A DNA stretch of 64,000 nucleotides from Steroidobacter denitrificans (GTDB taxonomy: Bacteria > Pseudomonadota > Gammaproteobacteria > Steroidobacterales > Steroidobacteraceae). The DNA is taken from contig NZ_CP011971.1 of the NCBI RefSeq assembly GCF_001579945.1, positions 3,098,030 through 3,162,029 on the forward strand. The letters run 5' to 3'. This document shows positions 46,492 to 54,207 of the stretch, one piece after another (the first letter of the stretch is position 1; each line of letters opens with the position of its first letter). The notes under the pieces are model-generated. The model saw only the letters and a program-made list of their open reading frames with translations, was not told the origin of the DNA and did no database searches. The position numbers and the translations under genes are program-made.

Positions 46492-47565
46492 ATGAAAACG
46501 GTCGTCGTCGACAAGATCGGCTCCATCACTCAAGCCCTGAACCTGGGGCATGAGTTACGGGTCGCCACCCGGGATATTCCCTGCGAGGAAGGTGTGGTCC
46601 TGGTCGTGGAGATCCTGACCAGCAAATCGACCTACAACATGCTGGAGCTGAACAGCGGCCGCATGGCCAAGGTCTCCAAGGGCGACATCATCGTCGGTGC
46701 CCTGGGCCATCGCCGCGCACTGTTCGGCTACTCCGGACACATTCCCGCTTCGGTGCAGGCAGGCGACATCATCCAGGTGCTGAACATCGGCGGCGTGCTC
46801 GGTGTGGTCGAGTCGGTGAACCCCGAGAAAGGCCGGCCTTTCGATGCACGGGTCATCGGCATGGTCCTGCAATTTCCCTATCTCGGCGAACGCATCGGCG
46901 TACCGGCACGGGTCGGCTATCAGCGCCTGAATTACGACGCTCCCTTGAACACCCGCGGCGTGCCCATCGTCGCGATGGCTGGAACCTGCATGGAAGCCGG
47001 CAAGACCGCCGCCGCCTGTTCCATCGTTGCCCGCATGCGGCACCGGGGATTGAATGTGCATGCATTCAAGGCCACCGGCGTATCCCTGCGCCGCGACATA
47101 CTGGCGATGGAAGACGCCGGTGCCCGCCGCAGCATGATCTTCACCGATCTAGGCGTCGTGACGACGACCGCGAAAAACGGTCCGGCCATCACTCGCTCGC
47201 TGCTGACCGCCATGTCGGAGGGCAACCCCGACCTGATCATTTTCGAACTCGGGGATGGCCTGCTCGGCGCCTACGGCGTGGAGGCAATTCTGGCCTCGCC
47301 CGACATCAAGGCAGTACTGACGTCCGTCGTACTATGCGCGAACGATCCCGTCGCAGCCTGGGGCGGCGTGAAACTGCTGCGCGAAAAGTTCGGCATCGAG
47401 CCCGCTGTCGTCACTGGCCCGGCCACCGACAATGCTGTCGGCGTGGACATCATTCGCGACCAATTCGGCGTACCCGCGTTCAACGCCATCACGGACGGCG
47501 CTGCGCTGGGCGATCGGGTGATCGAATCGCTGGGCCTGAGTCCTCGGCAGGCAGCCGAACACTGA
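46492..47565 (+). CDS. uncharacterised P-loop protein (dethiobiotin synthase/DUF1611-like) in the arginine operon
   Basis: A 357-residue soluble protein. Residues about 1-160 form a beta-rich domain (KGDIIVGALGHRRALFGYSGHIP, GDIIQVLNIGGVLGVVES). Residues about 163-340 form a P-loop domain with AGTCMEAGKTAAACSIV as Walker A, an FKATGVSLRRDI stretch and an ELGDGLLGAYG motif. The layout resembles dethiobiotin synthase and the DUF1611 family. One DUF1611 member (DgcN) is, as I recall, a D-glutamate N-acetyltransferase. Being between argG and argC, it may supply the missing glutamate acylation step or another arginine-linked step; this is inference. Confidence 0.8.
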   Translation: MKTVVVDKIGSITQALNLGHELRVATRDIPCEEGVVLVVEILTSKSTYNMLELNSGRMAKVSKGDIIVGALGHRRALFGYSGHIPASVQAGDIIQVLNIGGVLGVVESVNPEKGRPFDARVIGMVLQFPYLGERIGVPARVGYQRLNYDAPLNTRGVPIVAMAGTCMEAGKTAAACSIVARMRHRGLNVHAFKATGVSLRRDILAMEDAGARRSMIFTDLGVVTTTAKNGPAITRSLLTAMSEGNPDLIIFELGDGLLGAYGVEAILASPDIKAVLTSVVLCANDPVAAWGGVKLLREKFGIEPAVVTGPATDNAVGVDIIRDQFGVPAFNAITDGAALGDRVIESLGLSPRQAAEH

Positions 47566-47699
47566 GCGAAGAGGGCTGCGGAGAAACCGGGCGACATGGG
47601 CCGGGGCGACAGCGCGAGAGCCGGATCGAAGCCGGCCGGCCCGAAATCAGACCAGCGTCTTCGTTGCCGTAGTGAAGATGATGTATCCAATGACGAACG

Positions 47700-48767
47700 A
47701 TGATCATGACTGAAAAGATTCCTGCGATCGTCCTGGGCGGTACCGGTTACGTTGCCGGAGAATTGCTGCGTCTGATTGCGGCACACCCCGGCGTCGAACT
47801 GAAGGGCATCTTGTCCGACAGCCAACCCGGTGAACCGCTCGGCAAATGGTTCCCACACCTCGCGCCGGTCTATCCCAATCTGAAATTCTCGGACCTGGAG
47901 ACGATCTCGCGTCTGGCCGCCTCGCTGCCGGCGGCGGCGATCCTGTCCGCAGCGCCGCACGGCGTCGCAGCCGGGCTCATCGATCAGTTGTTGTGCGCGG
48001 CCGAGGCCGGCGGCACGAATCCACGCGTGATCGACATATCGGCGGATTATCGTTACGCCAGTGCCCAGGCCTACGAAGCCGTCTATCCGCATGCGCACGG
48101 CGCGCCTCATCGCGTTGCCCAGTTCACCTGCGCCCTACCGGAACACTTGGAGACGGTGAACACGCCGCATGTCGCCCATCCGGGCTGCTTCTCCACTGCG
48201 GTGCTGCTGCCCAGCGTGCCCTTGCTGAAGCTCGGTCTGATCGAGCCTCGCCTGTTCGTGACAGGCGTGACCGGCAGCACCGGCTCAGGCCGTACACCCA
48301 CGGCCGGCACGCATCATCCGCAGCGCCACAGTGATTTCTATGCTTACAATCCGCTTGCGCACCGGCATGCCCCCGAGATCGCGGCCATTGCGCAGACGGC
48401 CTCCGGCGTGGCTGCCGAGTTCAGCTTCGTTCCTCACTCGGGTCCTTTCGCTCGCGGCATTCACGTCACCGTACAGGCGGTGGCGCGCCGGTCCTTGAAG
48501 ACGCCGGAACTGCTCGACGCCCTGCGCGAGTTTTATCGCGGCAAGCCCTTCGTACGCGTCAGCGGGGCCATGCCGCACGTGAAGGATGTCACGAGCAGCA
48601 ACTATGCCGTCATCGGCGGCGCAGCCAACGGCGGCACGGTGGTATTGACCTGTGTCGAGGATAATTTGACCAAGGGCGCAGCCGGCGGCGCCATACAATG
48701 GCTGAACCGTCTGTTCGGCATCGAGGAAACAGCGGGGCTTACCGCGCCAGCCCCGGGGTGGACCTAA
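47700..48767 (+). CDS. argC: N-acyl-gamma-glutamyl-phosphate reductase
   Basis: A 355-residue NADPH enzyme reducing acylglutamyl phosphate to the semialdehyde. It has the nucleotide motif GGTGYVAGELLRL, the catalytic cysteine in HPGCFSTAVLLP, and VTGSTGSGRTPTAGTHH. ATG 47700 or ATG 47706 are both possible starts. Whether its acyl group is acetyl or succinyl depends on the pathway type (see argF'). It lies 134 bases after the P-loop gene, in a gap with no ARG box. Confidence 0.94.
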   Translation: MIMTEKIPAIVLGGTGYVAGELLRLIAAHPGVELKGILSDSQPGEPLGKWFPHLAPVYPNLKFSDLETISRLAASLPAAAILSAAPHGVAAGLIDQLLCAAEAGGTNPRVIDISADYRYASAQAYEAVYPHAHGAPHRVAQFTCALPEHLETVNTPHVAHPGCFSTAVLLPSVPLLKLGLIEPRLFVTGVTGSTGSGRTPTAGTHHPQRHSDFYAYNPLAHRHAPEIAAIAQTASGVAAEFSFVPHSGPFARGIHVTVQAVARRSLKTPELLDALREFYRGKPFVRVSGAMPHVKDVTSSNYAVIGGAANGGTVVLTCVEDNLTKGAAGGAIQWLNRLFGIEETAGLTAPAPGWT

Positions 48768-48828
48768 ACAAGGCCGGATCTATATGACACTGGGCATGTC
48801 CCCGGCTGGCTATGACCTATGACTGGCC

Positions 48829-50070
48829 ATGGAACAGGCGATGCAGGTTGACGTAAAGGCGAATATGACAACGACACAAGACAGATCCGGCAGCCTGCCG
48901 GCTGGGGATGACGTGATCCCCATCGGCAAAGTCTCGCCCGATCATCTCGCGCCGGTCTATGCCCAGGTGCCGCTGGAGGTGCAGGATGCCGAAGGTGTCT
49001 ATCTGCACACGCCCGACGGGCGCAAGGTGCTCGACCTTTACGGCGGCCACGCCGTCGCCGCCTTGGGCTACGGACATCCGCGCTGGCTGCAAGCGCTGAA
49101 TTCACAGGCACGCAGTCTGTGTTTCCAAAGCAATGCCGTACCGTTGGACGTGCGCCGCCGCGCCGCTGCGAAGCTCGCGAATTTCTGCGGTCTCGGACTG
49201 GATACCGTGTTCTTCGTCAACTCCGGCGCGGAAGCGAACGAGAACGCGCTCAAGCTCGCCTGCAGAATGACCGGCGGCACACGCATCGTCGCCGTCGAGG
49301 GCAGCTTTCATGGCCGAAGCGCAGCAGCCGGCGCCGTCACCTGGGGCGCGCGGCAGAAATGGTATGGATTTCCGCAGTTGCCCTTCGACGTTACGTTCAT
49401 CAAACCTTCGGACATGGATCGCCTGGGCACCCTGATCGACGAGCACACCGCAGCGGTCATCGTCGAGCCGGTGCAGGGTGTCGCCGGTGCCGTCGATCTG
49501 CCGAAGGAGTTCCTGCAAGCGCTGCGCCTGCGTTGCAGCGAGAACGGCACGATCCTCATCTTCGATGAAGTGCAATGCGGCGTGGGGCGCACCGGCTATC
49601 CCTTCGCTGCGAACATGTATGAAATAACGCCCGACATCATTACCACCGCCAAGGCGCTCGGCGCGGGCTTTCCCGTTTCGGCCATGCTGCTTGCCGATCA
49701 TGTCGCCGCCTACTGCAAACTCGACGCCATGGGCACCACTTTCGGCGGCGGTCCGCTGGCCTGTGCCGTCGTCGAGGCGGTCATCGATATCATCGACTCC
49801 GAGCAATTGCTGGAAAATGTGCGGCTGCGTTCTGTGCAGATCCGCGAATCCTGTGTGGTCGGACCCATCCTCGGCACGCAAGGCGCCGGACTGCTGCTGG
49901 GCCTGCGCACTTCCAGGCCGGCAAAGGAAGTGCAGTCCGAACTGCTGAAGATGGATATTCTCACCGGCACCAGCGGCGATCCGCACGTGCTGCGCATACT
50001 CGCCCCGTACGTCTTGCAGTCCGAGCACGTAGAGCAGCTGCGGGCAGCACTGCAACGCATCGAGAAGTGA
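48829..50070 (+). CDS. argD: acyl-ornithine aminotransferase
   Basis: A 413-residue class III PLP aminotransferase forming N-acylornithine. It has FFVNSGAEANENALKLA, the HGR stretch GSFHGRSAAAGAVT, the cofactor-binding IFDEVQCGVGRTG and the Schiff-base lysine in TTAKALGAGFP. Starts at 48829, 48841 and 48865 are all in frame; the first is given. Relatives act on acetyl- or succinylornithine and often on succinyldiaminopimelate. It is 61 bases after argC. Confidence 0.93.
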   Translation: MEQAMQVDVKANMTTTQDRSGSLPAGDDVIPIGKVSPDHLAPVYAQVPLEVQDAEGVYLHTPDGRKVLDLYGGHAVAALGYGHPRWLQALNSQARSLCFQSNAVPLDVRRRAAAKLANFCGLGLDTVFFVNSGAEANENALKLACRMTGGTRIVAVEGSFHGRSAAAGAVTWGARQKWYGFPQLPFDVTFIKPSDMDRLGTLIDEHTAAVIVEPVQGVAGAVDLPKEFLQALRLRCSENGTILIFDEVQCGVGRTGYPFAANMYEITPDIITTAKALGAGFPVSAMLLADHVAAYCKLDAMGTTFGGGPLACAVVEAVIDIIDSEQLLENVRLRSVQIRESCVVGPILGTQGAGLLLGLRTSRPAKEVQSELLKMDILTGTSGDPHVLRILAPYVLQSEHVEQLRAALQRIEK

Positions 50071-50112
50071 CCGGGACCGGCGGCGCTGCAACTCATCAAA
50101 AGTGATCGAAAA

Positions 50113-51111
50113 ATGAAAAGATTTCTGGATCTGGCCGACTTTCCACGCGAAGAAGTCAAGGACATGCTCAGCCTCGCCGCGCGTCTGCAACGTCATCCGC
50201 AGCCCAGCGCGCTGGCCGGCAAGGTGCTTGGACTACTGTTCCTGAATCCCTCGCTGCGCACCTTGGCGTCGTTTCAGAGCGCAATGATGCGTCTGGGCGG
50301 CACCACCGTGGTCATCACTCCGGGCCAGGGCACCTGGCAACTGGAAACGCGGCCGGGCGCAGTCATGAACGAGGCGGCCGCCGAACACGTGCGCGAGGCG
50401 GTACCGGTGCTGGCATCCTACTGCGACGCGATCGGCATCCGCATGTTCGCCGAAGGCCGCGATCTGCAGCACGATCTGGCAGAAACCGGCTTCAAGATGA
50501 TGGCAGACCTGTGCGACAAGCCGCTGGTCAACATGGAATCGGCCGCCAACCATCCCTGCCAGGCGCTGGCGGACTGGCGCACGATGGATGACCTGCATGT
50601 GCCCGAGCGCGGCAAATTCGTATTGAGCTGGGTGAATCACCCGCGTGCCCTGCCGCTGGCCGTGCCTGCCGCGACAGTACATATGGCCGCCATGCGCGGC
50701 ATGGAGGTGGTCGTAGCGCGCCCCGAAGGCTATGCCTTGCCGGAGCCGATCATGGAGAAGGCTCGCCAGGCGGCGCAACGCTGCGGCGGATCGGTACGCG
50801 AGACCAGCGATCGTGCCGAAGCACTCAAGGGCGCGCACGTCCTGTACGCAAAGGAATGGGGATCCGCGCAGCACTATGGCGATAGTGAGACGGAAGCCCG
50901 CCTGCGCAAACCGCTCGGCGATTGGTGCGTCGACGAAAGCTGGTTTACGAATGCCGATCCGCACTGCCATTTCATGCACTGCCTGCCCGCACGGCGCAAT
51001 GTCGCCGTCGCCGATGCAGTGCTCGACGGACCACGCAGCGTTGTGATACGCGAAGCGTTCAATCGCATGGTGGTGCAGATGGCGGTGCTGTATCGTCTGC
51101 TGCGCGGCTGA
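50113..51111 (+). CDS. argF': N-acylornithine carbamoyltransferase (succinylornithine type likely)
   Basis: A 332-residue transcarbamylase that makes acylcitrulline from acylornithine and carbamoyl phosphate. It has the phosphate motif NPSLRTLAS (residues 45-53), where the usual second Arg is Leu, and the HCLP motif. It resembles Bacteroides succinylornithine carbamoyltransferase in GQGTWQLETRPGAVM and NHPRALPLAVP. The residue separating acetyl (Glu) from succinyl (Pro) enzymes is Ala90 here, and the Xanthomonas carboxylated lysine is Ala298. Published swaps of that Glu to Ala gave succinylornithine activity, so that substrate is favoured. True ornithine carbamoyltransferase is excluded by the missing SMG loop. 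Confidence 0.88.
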   Translation: MKRFLDLADFPREEVKDMLSLAARLQRHPQPSALAGKVLGLLFLNPSLRTLASFQSAMMRLGGTTVVITPGQGTWQLETRPGAVMNEAAAEHVREAVPVLASYCDAIGIRMFAEGRDLQHDLAETGFKMMADLCDKPLVNMESAANHPCQALADWRTMDDLHVPERGKFVLSWVNHPRALPLAVPAATVHMAAMRGMEVVVARPEGYALPEPIMEKARQAAQRCGGSVRETSDRAEALKGAHVLYAKEWGSAQHYGDSETEARLRKPLGDWCVDESWFTNADPHCHFMHCLPARRNVAVADAVLDGPRSVVIREAFNRMVVQMAVLYRLLRG

Positions 51112-51219
51112 GCTTCGCCCGACCGATCCACGCTGCCGCCGTCCTTCGAACCATCCCCTTATTCAATACGAGCTACCCGCCATCGTTCTCGCTTAGCCGA
51201 TACCAGAGGAATTCCCGCC

Positions 51220-52140
51220 GTGATTCGTATCGACCCTTCTGTTGCCATTCGCGCCCTGCGCAGTGCCGCACCGTACATTCGCATGTACAAGGGCAAGGTC
51301 TTCGTGATCAAGGTCAGCGGCGGCGTCTTCGGAGACGCCGCGTCGACGCACAACTTGATGGAACAAGTGGCGATCCTGCATCAGGTCGGCATCCGCGTGG
51401 TGCTGGTGCACGGAGGCGGCCCACAGCTGACGCAGGTCCAGAAGTCGCTCGGCATCGAGCCGCAAATCGTCGCCGGCCGCCGGATCACCGACCAGAAATC
51501 CATCGAAGTGACCAGCATGGTTCTCAACGGCCTGGTGAACACCCGGATACTTGGAATTTGCCGCGAGCTGGATATTGCCGCAGTCGGGGTCAGCGGCGTC
51601 GACGCCGGACTGGTGCGCGCCCACAAGCGACCGCCGGTCAAAGTTGAAGGACGGCTCGTCGATTATGGCTATGTCGGCGATATCGATCTGATCGATGCCA
51701 AGGTTTTGCAACAGCTGCTCGATGAAAGGCTGATGCCGGTGGTCAGCCCGGTGTCCGCCGACGACCAAGGCACGCTGCTCAACATCAACGCCGATACGGT
51801 GGCGGCCGGGATCGGCGCGGCCTTGAAGGCCGAAAAACTGATGCTATGCACCGGCGCACCGGGCATCCTTGAATCCGTGGACGATCCTTGCTCGATCATT
51901 TCCTACACCGATCTGACCGGCCTGCAGCGCCTGAAGGAGCAGGGCAGCCTCAAGGACGGCATGCTGCCCAAGGCCAAGGCAATCGAGGACGCCATACGCG
52001 GTGGAGTACGGCGTGTGCACGTGACTTCCTATAAATCTCCCGACAGCCTGCTCGCGGAAGTTTTCACGAACGAAGGCACCGGCACCCTGGTCGTCGAGAA
52101 CATCAGCGCCCTTTCACCTGCAGAGCAGCAAGCCGGATGA
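51220..52140 (+). CDS. argB: N-acylglutamate kinase
   Basis: A 306-residue amino acid kinase phosphorylating acylglutamate. It has FVIKVSGGVFGD at the phosphate site, VLVHGGGPQLTQ, and NINADTVAAGIGAALKAEKLMLCTG. GTG 51220 is marked by AGAGGA nine bases upstream. An N-terminal helix (IDPSVAIRALRSAAPYIRMYKG), as in arginine-inhibited kinases, suggests feedback control. There is no fused acetyltransferase domain, unlike the Xanthomonas bifunctional enzyme. It overlaps argH by four bases. Confidence 0.94.
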   Translation: MIRIDPSVAIRALRSAAPYIRMYKGKVFVIKVSGGVFGDAASTHNLMEQVAILHQVGIRVVLVHGGGPQLTQVQKSLGIEPQIVAGRRITDQKSIEVTSMVLNGLVNTRILGICRELDIAAVGVSGVDAGLVRAHKRPPVKVEGRLVDYGYVGDIDLIDAKVLQQLLDERLMPVVSPVSADDQGTLLNINADTVAAGIGAALKAEKLMLCTGAPGILESVDDPCSIISYTDLTGLQRLKEQGSLKDGMLPKAKAIEDAIRGGVRRVHVTSYKSPDSLLAEVFTNEGTGTLVVENISALSPAEQQAG

Positions 52141-53342
52141 GCCGCCTGTGGGACAAAGGCGCGCCGCTGGATGAGCGTGTCCTGCGCTATACGGCAGGCG
52201 AAGATCATGCGCTGGACAACCGCCTGGTCGCCTACGACGTGCGCGCCTCGATCGCGCATGCGCAGATGCTGCATGCGCAAGGGCTGCTGCCGGCCGCCGA
52301 CCTGGAAGCGATTCGTAGCGGCTTGACTGCCATCGCCGTGGAACATGCCCGCGGCGAATGGCAGGTACGGCTGGAACACGAGGATGGTCAGACGGCATTG
52401 GAGAACCTGCTCACTCAGCGTATCGGCGAGGCAGGCAAGCGCGTACATCTAGGCCGGTCCCGCAATGATCAGGTACTGACCGCCTTGCGGTTGTATTTGC
52501 GCGACGCCGCCGACGCACTGGCAGCAGGCGTCGATGCCGTCGCCGAGGCGCTGGAGAACCTGGCCCGGCGTGACGCCTCGATCGAGCTGCCCGGATATAC
52601 CCACATGCAGCAGGCCATGCCCAGCTCCGTGCCGCTATGGGCGAATGGCTTCGCCGCCGAACTGCGCGACGATGCCCAGGGACTGCGCCAGACGCATCGG
52701 CGTCTGCGGGCGAACCCCCTGGGCTCCGCGGCGGGTTACGGCTCGCCTAATCTGCCGATCGATCGAGAGGACACCCGTGAGCAGCTGGGCTTCGAGACGG
52801 TGCAGATGCCGGTCACGGCCGTGCAGCTATCGCGCGGCAAGGCCGAAGCGCAGCTGCTGTTCGAAATCGCCCTGGTCATGCAGGACGTTGCCCGGCTGTC
52901 CGCCGATTTGCTGTTGTTCTACACCCAGGAGTTCTCGTTCGTGGCGCTGCCGGACGCCTTTACGACCGGCTCCTCGATCATGCCGCAAAAACGCAATCCC
53001 GACGTATTCGAGCTGATTCGCGGCCGCAGCGCGACGGCCATGGCCTGTCTCGCGGAGGTCATGGGTATCGTCGCCAAGCTGCCTTCCGGTTATCAGCGCG
53101 ATCTGCAGCTCATCAAGGCGCCGTTGTTTCGCAGCATCGATCTGTGCATGGAAACGTTGGATATACTTCCCGCGGCGCTGGCCGGCGTACGGTTCCGTCC
53201 GGAAAAGATTCGCCTGGATCCCTCCATCCACGCCGCCGCCGAGGCGAATGCGCTGGTCGTGAACGAGGGCATCTCCTTCCGGGAAGCATACCGTCGTATC
53301 GGCGAGCGATTGAAACAAGACGCCGGCAAGACGCCGAAATGA
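52137..53342 (+). CDS. argH: argininosuccinate lyase
   Basis: A 401-residue enzyme splitting argininosuccinate into arginine and fumarate. It has HLGRSRNDQVLTALRLYLRD, the catalytic-loop signature GSSIMPQKRNPD of the fumarase/aspartase superfamily, and YTHMQQAMPSSVPLWA. At 401 residues it is shorter than E. coli ArgH (457), mainly at the C-terminus. ATG 52137 overlaps the argB stop, so translation is coupled. It is the last gene of the arginine cluster. Confidence 0.94.
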   Translation: MSRLWDKGAPLDERVLRYTAGEDHALDNRLVAYDVRASIAHAQMLHAQGLLPAADLEAIRSGLTAIAVEHARGEWQVRLEHEDGQTALENLLTQRIGEAGKRVHLGRSRNDQVLTALRLYLRDAADALAAGVDAVAEALENLARRDASIELPGYTHMQQAMPSSVPLWANGFAAELRDDAQGLRQTHRRLRANPLGSAAGYGSPNLPIDREDTREQLGFETVQMPVTAVQLSRGKAEAQLLFEIALVMQDVARLSADLLLFYTQEFSFVALPDAFTTGSSIMPQKRNPDVFELIRGRSATAMACLAEVMGIVAKLPSGYQRDLQLIKAPLFRSIDLCMETLDILPAALAGVRFRPEKIRLDPSIHAAAEANALVVNEGISFREAYRRIGERLKQDAGKTPK

Positions 53343-53470
53343 ATCCGGCGGCTTGCCGCGGCCGCCAGGCCGGTATAGGACCCGCAGTACGAGGCCCTGG
53401 CATCGCCCTGGCATCGACTCCAGCATCATAGACGCCGTGCGTGGACTCATCGATCAGGAGACCCTCCGCC

Positions 53471-53956
53471 ATGTCCCTCTGGTTCAAGCCCTACACCCTC
53501 GAGGAAATTCCGGCCGCCAGCGGCTTGCAGCGGCATCTCGGGATCGAGCTCACCGAAATCGGCGCGGATTACGTGCGTGCCCGCATGCCGGTCGACGAGC
53601 GCGTCCATCAACCCCTCGGCATGCTGCACGGCGGCGCCTCGGTCGTGCTGGCCGAGACGCTGGGCAGCATCGGCTCCATGCTGGTCGTCGATCCGACGAA
53701 ATACCGCTGCCTCGGCCAGGAGATCAACGCCAATCACGTACGCAGCGTGTCCAGCGGCTACGTAACGGGCACCGCCCGGCCCCTCCACCTCGGTCGCAGC
53801 AGCCAGGTCTGGGAAATTCGTATTGTCGATGAAGGCGACCGCCTGATATGCATCTCCCGCATCACCCTGTTCGTACAGTCTCTCGCACCCACAGGTCGGG
53901 ACGCCGACGATAGACGAAATTCACTTTCGGGAAGGACACAAGAACATGTCCCATAG
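53471..53956 (+). CDS. hotdog-fold acyl-CoA thioesterase (MenI/YdiI-like)
   Basis: A 161-residue thioesterase. The core resembles E. coli YdiI/MenI: HLGIELTEIGADYVRARMPVDERVHQPLGMLHGGASVVLAETLGS, with the catalytic Glu in LAETLGS, and RPLHLGRSSQVWEI. YdiI acts on dihydroxynaphthoyl-CoA; without men genes here it may act on another aryl- or acyl-CoA. ATG 53471 begins MSLWFKPYTLEEIP as in the family. A ~25-residue polar tail overlaps the next gene by 11 bases. Confidence 0.88.
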   Translation: MSLWFKPYTLEEIPAASGLQRHLGIELTEIGADYVRARMPVDERVHQPLGMLHGGASVVLAETLGSIGSMLVVDPTKYRCLGQEINANHVRSVSSGYVTGTARPLHLGRSSQVWEIRIVDEGDRLICISRITLFVQSLAPTGRDADDRRNSLSGRTQEHVP

Positions 53957-54200
53957 ACACGCTCGTCGGCTGCGGCACGGGCAAAGCCGATCACTGTGTG
54001 CACTCGTTGCCGCAGCGTTCCCTGGCGTCCTGGCGCTGCTGCTCGCCGGCTGCGGACTCAAGGGTCCGCTCTACCTGCCCGAGGGCCGAGATCAAACCAT
54101 GGTGCCGATGCCCGCGGAGGAACCTGCATTGATACCACCGATGCCCCGGTCCGAACAGGACGGCGAGCGGATACCGGGATCGGCGCGGCCCGACGTTTGA
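53946..54200 (+). CDS. lptM: LPS translocon maturation chaperone LptM (YifL-like lipoprotein)
   Basis: An 84-residue lipoprotein. The lipobox LLAGC is followed by GLKGPLYLP, the conserved LptM segment. LptM mimics lipopolysaccharide and helps LptD form correct disulphides in the outer membrane. The tail is Pro rich and disordered. It starts inside the end of the thioesterase gene and lies seven bases before polA. Confidence 0.82.
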   Translation: MSHRHARRLRHGQSRSLCALVAAAFPGVLALLLAGCGLKGPLYLPEGRDQTMVPMPAEEPALIPPMPRSEQDGERIPGSARPDV

Positions 54201-54207
54201 ACCAACA

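Noticed and set aside
45213-46529. Minus-strand reading frame opposite argG (438 codons)
   Set aside because: Overlaps a certain argininosuccinate synthase and has no recognisable features.
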